From NCBI RefSeq assembly GCF_008801475.1, contig NZ_VZPP01000023.1:1-59956 (forward strand): 59,956 bases of DNA, in the 5' to 3' direction. Source of the DNA: Pseudomonas moorei (GTDB lineage Bacteria; Pseudomonadota; Gammaproteobacteria; Pseudomonadales; Pseudomonadaceae). This document shows, piece by piece, positions 8,433-16,800 of this stretch. The notes beneath the pieces were generated by a model that was not told the DNA's origin, made no database searches, and worked only from the letters and a program-made list of their open reading frames with translations. Made by a program: the position numbers and the translations under genes. The number at the start of each line of letters is the position of its first letter. Position 1 is the stretch's first letter.

Positions 8433-9446
8433 ATGCCAACGTTTTCTCAGCGTCATGTTTTGCTGGTCATCAGCTGGGTCATTATTTTTGGCGGACTGCT
8501 GCTGGTGCTCCCGCTGCGGTTGCTGCCCAGCCTGATGGCCGGGTTGCTGGTGTTCGAACTGGTCAACATGCTCACCCCGCAGTTGCAGCGATTGATCGAA
8601 GGTCGGCGCGCACGCTGGCTGGCCGTGGCCTTGCTGGGGACATTGGTGGTCAGTGTGCTGAGCCTGATTTTCGCCGGCGCCATCAGTTTTCTGCTGCACG
8701 AGGCGGAAAACCCGGGTGCTTCGCTCGACAAATTCATGCACGTGGTCGACCGTGCTCGCGGACAGCTGCCGCCGTTCATCGATGCTTACCTGCCGGCCAG
8801 CGCCGCCGAGTTTCGAGTGGCCATTGGCGAGTGGATGAGTAAACACCTCAGCGAGTTACAACTGGTGGGCAAAGACGCCGCGCACATGTTTGTGACACTG
8901 CTGATCGGAATGGTACTGGGCGCGATCATTGCCTTGCAGCGCGCTCCAGATCTGACCAAGCGCAAACCATTGGCCGCGGCGCTGTTCGATCGTCTGCACC
9001 TGCTGGTTCAGGCGTTCCGCAACATCGTGTTCGCGCAGATCAAGATTTCCCTGCTCAATACGTTCTTTACCGGGATTTTTCTGGCGGTGCTCCTGCCGCT
9101 GTTCGGCATCAAGCTGCCGCTGACCAAAACCCTGATCGTGCTGACTTTCCTGCTGGGGCTGCTGCCGGTGATCGGCAACCTGATGTCAAACACCCTGATC
9201 ACCATCGTCGGCTTGTCGCTGTCGATCTGGGTGGCGGTGGCGGCGCTGGGTTATCTGATTTTTATCCACAAGCTCGAATATTTCCTCAACGCGCGCATCG
9301 TCGGCGGGCAGATCAGTGCCAAGTCGTGGGAGTTGCTGCTGGCGATGCTGGTGTTCGAAGCCGCGTTCGGCCTGCCGGGGGTGGTGGCAGGGCCGATTTA
9401 TTACGCGTATCTGAAGAGCGAGTTGAAGCAGGTGGGGATGGTTTGA
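8433..9446 (+). CDS. AI-2E family transporter (YdiK/PerM-like permease)
   Basis: 337-residue inner-membrane protein with about eight hydrophobic helices, including paired N-terminal helices, a hydrophilic loop with helices around residues 90-145, and the typical C-terminal block FLLGLLPVIGNLMSNTLI ... IHKLEYFLNARIVGG ... ELLLAMLVFEAAFGLPGVVAGPIYYAYLK. This pattern is the AI-2E transporter family (PF01594), whose members have been linked to autoinducer-2 export or ion exchange; most have no proven substrate. ATG at 8433 follows GAGG. Convergent with the Hsp70 gene, separated by a REP pair. Confidence 0.9.
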   Translation: MPTFSQRHVLLVISWVIIFGGLLLVLPLRLLPSLMAGLLVFELVNMLTPQLQRLIEGRRARWLAVALLGTLVVSVLSLIFAGAISFLLHEAENPGASLDKFMHVVDRARGQLPPFIDAYLPASAAEFRVAIGEWMSKHLSELQLVGKDAAHMFVTLLIGMVLGAIIALQRAPDLTKRKPLAAALFDRLHLLVQAFRNIVFAQIKISLLNTFFTGIFLAVLLPLFGIKLPLTKTLIVLTFLLGLLPVIGNLMSNTLITIVGLSLSIWVAVAALGYLIFIHKLEYFLNARIVGGQISAKSWELLLAMLVFEAAFGLPGVVAGPIYYAYLKSELKQVGMV

Positions 9447-9472
9447 TCGGGAAATGTATTGCCTGATCTGAC

Positions 9473-9559
9473 ATCATCGCTGGCAAGCCAGCTCCCACAG
9501 ATATGGCGTAGCCGCGAGAACGGCGCTGTACCTGTGGGCGCTGGCTTGCCAGCGATGGA
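9473..9559. repeat. Inverted pair of REP elements
   Basis: Arms CATCGCTGGCAAGCCAGCTCCCACAG and its inverse CTGTGGGCGCTGGCTTGCCAGCGATG, about 30 bases apart, lying between the convergent AI-2E transporter and Hsp70 genes. This is the GGCAAGCC-type REP subfamily, different from the CGCGAGC-type pair at 8231. Confidence 0.85.
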
Positions 9560-9576
9560 GGCGACTCGGTGTCGGA

Positions 9577-10851
9577 TCAGCCCATCGAGCCGTAGCGTTT
9601 TGCAGCTTCGATCGCCAGACCACTGCCGATGCTGCCAAAGATGTTCCCTTCCACATGCCGCGCATTCGGCAACATCGCCGAAACACTGTTGCGCAGAGCC
9701 GGAATCCCGCTCGAACCGCCGGTGAAGAACACGGTGTCCACCTGATCGACCCGCACATCGGCATCCGCCAGCAATCGGGTCACGCTGTCGCGCACCCGCT
9801 CCAGCAAGTTCTCGATGGCCGACTCGAACAGGGCACGGCTCAGCTCAACGCTCAGGCCGGCTTCGATGCGGTCCAGGGCTACGTGGCGGCTGTCGGCATG
9901 GGTCAGCTGGATCTTGGTTTCTTCCACTTCCATGGCCAGCCAGTGTCCGGCACGTTGTTCGATCAGTTTGAACAGGCGATCGATGCCACCGGTGTCTTCG
10001 ATGTCGTACCGCATGCTGCCCAGCGCCAGGGTCGACTTTTGCGAGTACACCGAGTTGATGGTGTGCCAGGTCGCCAGGTTCATGTGGTGGCTGGTGGGCA
10101 TGTAGGCGCCGCTCTTCATCCGGCTGCCGTAGCCGAACAGAGGCATCAGGCCCTGCAGGCTCAGTTGCTTGTCGAAGTCGGTCCCGCCGATGTGCACGCC
10201 ACCGGTGGCCAGGATGTCGTCGTGACGGTTGTCGTGGTTGCGACGTTCCGGGGACAGGCGCACCAGCGAGAAGTCCGACGTACCACCGCCGATGTCGACA
10301 ATCAGCACCAACTCTTCTTTTTCGATGGTCGACTCGTAGTCGAATGCCGCAGCGATCGGTTCGTACTGGAAGGACACGTCCTTGAAGCCGATGGCGCGGG
10401 CGACGTCCACCAGGGTGTTTTCCGCTTCCTGGTCGGCCATTTCATCGTCATCGACAAAGAACACCGGGCGACCCAGCACCACTTCATCAAATTCCCGACC
10501 AGCGGCAGCCTCGGCACGCTTCTTCAACTGCCCGATGAACAGCCCGAGCAGGTCCTTGAACGGCATTGCCGTGCCCAGCACGCTGGTGTCGTGCTTGATC
10601 AGCTTGGAACCCAGCAGGCTCTTGAGCGAGCGCATCAGGCGGCCTTCATAGCCTTCCAGGTACTCGTGCAGCGCCAGCCGGCCGTACACCGGGCGGCGTT
10701 CTTCCATGTTGAAGAAGACCACCGAAGGCAGGGTGATCTTGTCGTCCTCCAGCGCGATCAGCGTTTCCATGCCGGGCCGGAGCCAGCCGACGGTGGAGTT
10801 GGACGTGCCAAAGTCGATGCCACAGGCACGGGCTGGAGATGCGTTTTTCAT
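9577..10851 (-). CDS. yegD: Hsp70-family ATPase, YegD-like
   Basis: 424 residues from ATG 10851 (an in-frame TTG at 10860 is the alternative). Actin/Hsp70 ATPase landmarks are visible: phosphate-1 loop CGIDFGTSNSTVGW, phosphate-2 loop LIVDIGGGTSDFSLV, adenosine motif FFTGGSSGIPAL. The protein ends about where the nucleotide-binding domain ends, with no canonical peptide-binding domain or lid. That is characteristic of the YegD group, whose client and partner are not established. It is divergent from the J-protein gene cbpA (about 300 bases between starts), which makes a functional pairing with a J-domain protein attractive but unproven. Confidence 0.88.
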   Translation of the reverse strand: MKNASPARACGIDFGTSNSTVGWLRPGMETLIALEDDKITLPSVVFFNMEERRPVYGRLALHEYLEGYEGRLMRSLKSLLGSKLIKHDTSVLGTAMPFKDLLGLFIGQLKKRAEAAAGREFDEVVLGRPVFFVDDDEMADQEAENTLVDVARAIGFKDVSFQYEPIAAAFDYESTIEKEELVLIVDIGGGTSDFSLVRLSPERRNHDNRHDDILATGGVHIGGTDFDKQLSLQGLMPLFGYGSRMKSGAYMPTSHHMNLATWHTINSVYSQKSTLALGSMRYDIEDTGGIDRLFKLIEQRAGHWLAMEVEETKIQLTHADSRHVALDRIEAGLSVELSRALFESAIENLLERVRDSVTRLLADADVRVDQVDTVFFTGGSSGIPALRNSVSAMLPNARHVEGNIFGSIGSGLAIEAAKRYGSMG

Positions 10852-11149
10852 GTCTTTCAAGTTCCGGTTAAAAAACGGCCGCGCAGTGTATGTCAGTGCG
10901 GCACAGAATCGAAGGCCGACTATCTGCTAAATCTGCTGATCAATGGCTTGAAAGACGCGCCATCACCCCCAAACTACCCTGCATCTAACCGGACAGCCGA
11001 GGGGGCAGGCGCCATTCGCCCCGCCCGCTGCCGATAAACTTCTGAAGCGCTGCCCGGTCACAAACTTGAGATCGGTCAAACCCTGTGCTGCAAAAAAGCG
11101 CATGCTGTGTCAGGTGGCGCGATTTCGATAACGGATGGTGATTCCCGCG

Positions 11150-12094
11150 ATGGACTTCAAAGACTATTACAAGATTCTCGGCGTGGAGCCGACCGCAGAC
11201 GACAAGGCGATCAAGGCCGCCTATCGCAAGCTGGCTCGCAAGTACCACCCCGACGTCAGCAAGGAAAAGGACGCCGAGGCCAAGTTCAAGGATGCCTCCG
11301 AGGCCTATGAAGCGTTGAAAAGCGCCGACAAACGCGCCGAATACGACGACTTGCGCCGCTATGGCCAGCATGGTCAACCGTTCCAGGGGCCGCCGGGCTG
11401 GCAAAGCCGTGGCGGTTTCGGTGGCGGCGGTCAGGATACCGGCGATTTTTCGGACTTTTTCAGTTCGATCTTCGGTAACCGTGGCCCCGGCTTTGGTGGG
11501 GCAGAGTCGCGTCGCAGCAGCGGGCGTCGGGGGCAGGACGTGGAAATGGAACTGGCGATTTTCCTGGAGGAAACCCTCTCGAACGAATCGAAGAAGGTCA
11601 CCTTCCAGGTGCCGCAGTACAACGCTGCCGGCCAGCATGTCAGCAATACCACTAAAAGCCTGAACGTGAAGATCCCCGCCGGTGTGACCGACGGTGAGCG
11701 TATTCGCCTCAAAGGCCAGGGCGCACCGGGCATCGGTGGCGGCACCAATGGCGACCTGTACCTGACCATCCGTTTCGCGCCGCACCCGAAATTCGATGTC
11801 GAAGGCGAAAACCTGATCATTACGCTGCCGCTGGCCCCCTGGGAACTGGCCCTGGGCACCGAAGTGGCGGTGCCGACCCTGACCGGCAAGATCAACCTCA
11901 AGGTGCCCGCCGGCAGCCAGAACGGCCAGCGCATGCGGGCCAAGGGCCATGGCCTGCTGAGCAAGGCGGGGGAACGTGGCTACCTGTTCGTGCAACTGAA
12001 GGCCGTCATGCCGAAAAAATCGGACGATGAGATCAAGGCCCTGTGGCAGGAACTGGCGAAGAAGGCCGCGTTCGACCCGAGAGAACATTTCTGA
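11150..12094 (+). CDS. cbpA: Curved DNA-binding protein, DnaJ-type co-chaperone
   Basis: 314 residues starting MDFKDYYKILGVEP (an ATG 15 bases upstream is in frame but outside the family's conserved start). The J-domain occupies residues 1-70 with HPD at 33-35. A Gly/Phe-rich linker follows (about 75-115), then the two beta-barrel client-binding domains of class B J-proteins without a zinc finger. CbpA stimulates DnaK ATPase and binds curved DNA in the nucleoid in stationary phase. The cbpM modulator gene follows 23 bases later in the same operon, the classical arrangement. Confidence 0.95.
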   Translation: MDFKDYYKILGVEPTADDKAIKAAYRKLARKYHPDVSKEKDAEAKFKDASEAYEALKSADKRAEYDDLRRYGQHGQPFQGPPGWQSRGGFGGGGQDTGDFSDFFSSIFGNRGPGFGGAESRRSSGRRGQDVEMELAIFLEETLSNESKKVTFQVPQYNAAGQHVSNTTKSLNVKIPAGVTDGERIRLKGQGAPGIGGGTNGDLYLTIRFAPHPKFDVEGENLIITLPLAPWELALGTEVAVPTLTGKINLKVPAGSQNGQRMRAKGHGLLSKAGERGYLFVQLKAVMPKKSDDEIKALWQELAKKAAFDPREHF

Positions 12095-12117
12095 TCCAAG
12101 ACCCGGAGTAGCCCGAT

Positions 12118-12423
12118 ATGAGCAGCCCTCTGATCGTTCAACTGGACATGGCAGAATTCTGTGAGGCGACCGACCTGTCGGACGTCTACGTGATCGAAAT
12201 CGTCGAACACGGCATCCTCGAACCCCAGGGGGGCGCGCCCAAGGACTGGCGCTTCACCGATTACGAACTGACGCTGGCCAAGCGCGCCGCCAAACTGCGG
12301 CGTGACCTGGAACTGGAATGGGAAGGCGTCGCCCTGGCGCTGGATTTGCTCGAAGAGGTGCAGCAACTGCGGGCGGAGAACCGGATGTTACGGCAGCGGT
12401 TGGGGCGGTTGGTGGTGGAGTAA
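12118..12423 (+). CDS. cbpM: Chaperone modulator CbpM
   Basis: 101 residues. N-terminal MerR-like helix-turn-helix fold (MAEFCEATDLSDVYVIEIVEHGILEP) followed by a C-terminal helical segment rich in Leu/Arg/Glu with coiled-coil character (LDLLEEVQQLRAENRMLRQRL). CbpM binds the J-domain of CbpA and blocks both its co-chaperone and its DNA-binding activity. Located directly downstream of cbpA, 23-base gap. The ATG at 12118 is preceded by CCGGAG. Confidence 0.93.
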   Translation: MSSPLIVQLDMAEFCEATDLSDVYVIEIVEHGILEPQGGAPKDWRFTDYELTLAKRAAKLRRDLELEWEGVALALDLLEEVQQLRAENRMLRQRLGRLVVE

Positions 12424-12438
12424 TCGGCACACCGAATC

Positions 12439-12471
12439 TGTGGCAAGGGAGCCTGCTCCCTCGCCACAAGG
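12439..12471. repeat. Short REP-like palindrome
   Basis: CTGTGGCAAGGGAGC ctgct GCTCCCTCGCCACA-type hairpin in the gap between convergent cbpM and the histidine kinase gene. It matches the 'GGCGAGGGAGC' REP subfamily that also flanks ureC. It could double as a transcription terminator, but there is no T-run. Confidence 0.65.
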
Positions 12472-12491
12472 GCCCACCGGTCATCACGTCT

Positions 12492-13619
12492 TCAAACCTT
12501 TCTGGGCAGCACCACGGTAAACAGTGTGCCGTCCTCTTCATTCGAGCTGACCTCAATCGTCCCCTGGTGGGCGGTGACCACCTCCTTGACGATAAACAAC
12601 CCCAATCCCAGGCTGGTTGAAGGCTGGCCCAGTTCTTCGTCGGCACTGCGTACCAGCGGATCGAAAATGGTGGCGATGGCGTCCTCGGGAATCGGTGTGC
12701 CGTGGTTGTGTACCCTGAGCTGAACCGTTTCCGGCTCGCCCTTGAGGGTCACCGTCACCTCGCCTTTGTTCGAACCATGCTGCAAGGCGTTGCCGATCAG
12801 GTTCTGCAACAATTGGTCGATGCGCCCCGCGTCCCAGACACCCCGTACGTCGCCCAGTACTTCCAGCGTCGGATCGCACTCCGGATTGCCCGCACAGGCT
12901 TCGGCAATCGCCGCGTGTGCAGCTTCGGCCAAGTCCATGGGCGCAGGTTCGATCGGCAGACTCCTGCCCAGACGACTGCGTACCAGTTCCAGCAGGTCGC
13001 TGACCATCGCGGCCATGTGCCGCGCCCCTTGCTTGATGTTGATGGCGCACGTCAGAGCGTCGCCTTCCAGTGTGGTTTTGCGCAGCAGCAGTTCGGTAGA
13101 CATGCTCACCGCTTGCAGCGGCGCGCGCAGGTCGTGGCCGAGAATCGCCAGAAAGATGTCCCGCGAACGATTGACCTGCTCGGCATAGGCCGCGGTGGAC
13201 TCGGCCAGGGCTTCGTCGATGGCTTCATTGAAGCGAATCATGTCCTGGAAGTAGGCGAGGTCGGGGCTGTTCAGGCTGCCGATCCACAGACGAATCACAC
13301 TGGCACGCAAATGGCGAAATTCACTGGTCATCTGCACCAGATCAAAACCCACGTTGTGGCGCAATTCGCCGTGACTGGCGCCGGCCTCATCCAGGCTTGG
13401 GGTCTTTTCCGGCCCTTCGCCACGGGCTTTGGCCGCCTGTTCGCTGGGGGTTTGAGGCTTTGTCATGTCCCTGGCCGCTGCCAGCAGGATCGACTTCGCA
13501 TGATCGCGCAGCGAGGCACTATCCATCGAATGTGCGGCCGGGGTGATGGTTTTGGCGAATTGCTCCCACTCATCGACGATGCGATTAACGTTCAAGGTGA
13601 TGAATTCGGAAAGACGCAT
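12492..13619 (-). CDS. Soluble sensor histidine kinase with RsbRD-like N-terminal domain
   Basis: 375 residues, no membrane segments. Residues 1-145 are helical and resemble the RsbRD N-terminal sensor (MRLSEFITLNVNRIVDEWEQF). The HisKA domain follows with phospho-acceptor His162 in ILGHDLRAPLQ. The C-terminal HATPase_c domain has N-box NLIGNALQHG, G1/F-like FDPLVRS and G2 GLGLGLFIVKEVV. No receiver domain and no adjacent response regulator gene, so it is an orphan kinase. Family members in pseudomonads act in general stress or biofilm signalling; the signal and partner here are unknown. Confidence 0.88.
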   Translation of the reverse strand: MRLSEFITLNVNRIVDEWEQFAKTITPAAHSMDSASLRDHAKSILLAAARDMTKPQTPSEQAAKARGEGPEKTPSLDEAGASHGELRHNVGFDLVQMTSEFRHLRASVIRLWIGSLNSPDLAYFQDMIRFNEAIDEALAESTAAYAEQVNRSRDIFLAILGHDLRAPLQAVSMSTELLLRKTTLEGDALTCAINIKQGARHMAAMVSDLLELVRSRLGRSLPIEPAPMDLAEAAHAAIAEACAGNPECDPTLEVLGDVRGVWDAGRIDQLLQNLIGNALQHGSNKGEVTVTLKGEPETVQLRVHNHGTPIPEDAIATIFDPLVRSADEELGQPSTSLGLGLFIVKEVVTAHQGTIEVSSNEEDGTLFTVVLPRKV

Positions 13620-13867
13620 GGCGGTTACCTGAGCATGAATCGAGGTCAGCGATTCGAATAGTAGTCTCTTTGACGGGAAAAATACGACCGCTGGTGCGAC
13701 GGCATGACCAGAAGCATTTGTGGCGGTACATACCTATCGATGGCTCTTTGATTTTCGAACTATGCGCACCTTTTCAGAGGGTTGGCCCAACAGGAATTTG
13801 CTCTTTTTTTTCAGGCGCCGGTGAATAAACCTGTGGCTTCCTATCCTGTCATCAAGGTGATTGAACA

Positions 13868-16800
13868 GTGTCTGATTTGCATGGAAGCAACTTGCGGGCA
13901 ACGCCCGCGCAAAATAATGGGGTTCATTACAGTCGTGTACTCGACGTCATACCCGGCGCAATCAAAAAGGCCTCGATGTCGAGACTGAAAAGCCTTGAAA
14001 CACTGAGACCAGAGACCCCCGAGTGGTATAGCGCTGCACGGGAAATAGACCGCCAATACTTGAAAGAACTGATCGAAGAACAGGCACGCGTGCAAGGCGT
14101 GCTGGACAAGTCCCTGGGCGATTTGCGGCACGACATCAAGGCCTTCGCCGAACCTCTGCTCAGTGCGTCGATGCAGGCGAACTTCAATGGCGTGGAGAAC
14201 ATCGACGCCTTGAGCGCACAGCTTGAAGTGCCCAGCAAAATTGCCTTCGTCATTGATACCGGGGCCAGTCGCGTGCGGCAGTCCACGTTGCTGGAGGCGG
14301 CGCTGCACAACTTCGAGAAATCGGAAACCGCTGAAGACGCCTGGCGCAGCAGCTCGGGTATCTATCGCAAGGACGAGCGCGGCGCACTTGCGCTTGAGCC
14401 TGGGGTCTCCTTGCCCGGGTTTGCATCGATGTGCCGCCGCCTCGACATTGGCGGGCAGTACCAGCGGCACATCAAATCCATCCTGCTGCCTGCGACACCC
14501 GAAGCCCGGCGCGCCTTGCAGGACGAATCGGTGGCCAGTGAAAAAGCCACGTTTCAGGTGGCGTCACTGATCGCCCGATTGAAGGGCGATATCAGCGACC
14601 ATGCTTACGGCCAGCTCGGGCAACTGCACCAGAGCCAGGCCGATGCCACGCTGTACGACCGGCCGTTGCACTGCCATCGATTGTCGTTGATGGGCTTTCG
14701 GTTGACGGGCATCGTGCTGTTCAGCGCCATCAGCGATCCGTCGCAGATCAAGCAGGCGATCGACGCCTTGACTCCTGACTCAGTGAAGTTCTGGAGCGAG
14801 TGGTCGCAGCGCATCCCGGTACTGCCAGGCTCGGAGTACGAGCGGTTCAAGCTGCTGCAGGCGTTTTTCGCCAATGGTCCCCAGGGGCTCAACGATGAGC
14901 TGTTGCGCCGGGACGACATCTACCATCAGAGCCGTTTGTCCGGCCCCTTGATCGCCTATGTACCGGATGATCCGGAACATCCACTGAGGGAATACCCGTC
15001 CCTGACCGCGTTCATGAAAACCCTGATCGGACAGCTGCGCGACTCGCAATACCAGGCCTTTTTCAGCCGGTTCGTGGCGCAAAAGGACAAGGGGCTTTTT
15101 TTCAGCCGGGTCAACGAACGCCTCAAAACGGTTACCTGGCAGCAACGCGAACCACTGGACATGGGGCCGTGGTGGCGTGAAACGGCGGTCGAGAATCCCG
15201 ATGCAGAACCCATCACCAACCAGATCACAGGCGATCTGTGGGCGACCCTGTTCATTGAACGCCGCGACAAGGCCATCGCCGATGCCCGACGCATCGCGGT
15301 GCCCACCGACGACGAGGACGCCAACGCCCGCTTCAAGCGCCTGACCAGTTACCTGGACATCGGCTGGAACCTCTTCAACTTTGCCGCGATGCTGGTGCCG
15401 GGTCTGGGCGAAGCGATGCTGGGCATCATGATTGCGCAGATGCTCGCCGAAGTGGCCGAGGGTATCGAAGACTGGAGCAAAGGTGACAAGGAAGAGGCCA
15501 CTGCCTACTTCAATGGCGTACTAATCAACTTTGCGCAGCTGGCGCTGATGGGCGCCGGTCATGGGGTGCCAGCCGGCCAGCTGACGCCGATCAAGGTCTC
15601 GCCCTTCGTCGAAGGGCTCAAGCCCGTGGAGGTCGCGGGCAAGCCGCGGTTGTGGAATCCGGACCTGACGCCGTATGAACAGTCGGTCACCTTGCCCAAG
15701 GAGGCCGTCGTCGGTGAAAAGGGCTTGTACCGGCATCAGGAGCAGGACCTGCTGCGCATCGATGACAAATGCTACGAAGTCAAACAGGACCCGAACACGG
15801 GCCAGCCTCGCCTGCAACACCCCACCCGCGCCAACGCCTATCAGCCCTTGCTGGAGCATAACGGCGCGGACCTGTGGAAGACTGAGCTCGATCAGCCGCT
15901 GGAATGGGATCGGCGTCAATTGCTCAAACGTTTGGGCGCCTCGGTGGATGGTTTCACGGATCAAACCCTGGAGCAGATTCTGACCGTCAGTGGCGTTCAC
16001 GAAAATGCATTGCGCCGGCTGCACGTGGAACACGAAGCCGCACCGGCCCTGCTGACCGATACCCTCAAGCGCTTCAAGGCGTACGCCGAAGCCGAAGCGT
16101 GCGCAGACCAGATACTGGCCGGTCGAATCGGTCAGGATTGGGCCGATTATGCCGTGCGCTTCATGACTGAACTGCCGGGCTGGCCCGAGGGCAAGGCCAT
16201 CGAAGTGTTCGAGGGGCCGGGCCTGTCGGGGGCGGTGATCAAGGAGGGCTATGCCGATGCGTTGCCGGCCGAAACCTTGCAGATGACCTGGCAGGATTTG
16301 CTGGGTGGTGCGCTGCCGGAACGGGTGGTCGGGTTCGTGGACGAACAGGCCCTTCGCGAAATGCTCGGGCAGTGGTTTGCCGGGGATGCAAAGGCGCGCA
16401 CCAAGGCCTTGCGCGATCGCCTGGCCGATCAGGCGCGGGGCAGTAAAAAGCGTCTGTTCGACAAACTGTACGAGCGCCGGGAGCGTGTAGACGATGCCCG
16501 TGTGAGCTTGCTCAAGGGCGACGAGTCGTCGCTGTCGACCAGCGTGGCGCAAGCGCTGCTGGATCATGCCGACCCCTCGGACCTGAAACACCTGGCCGAG
16601 AAAAAACGCGTGCCCTTGAGGTTGTCCCAACAGGCTGGAGAAGCGGCGCACCAGTTGCGAGTGGCGCGCGCCTATGAGGGCCTGTACCTCGACGAACTGC
16701 ACAACACCGACACCGAGCGCCTTGAGCTGCACTCCCTGGCGGCCCTGCCTGGCTGGCCTGCGGACCTGCGCCTGGAGATTCGGGACTATTCATTTTCAGG

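Noticed and set aside
9655..11037. 460-codon frame antisense to the Hsp70 gene
   Set aside because: Antisense of conserved Hsp70 motifs; no recognisable domain.
13620..13867. HrpL box or regulatory dyad upstream of the NEL effector gene
   Set aside because: Only a short GTTGGCCCAAC palindrome and a T-run are visible; neither fits a known box.
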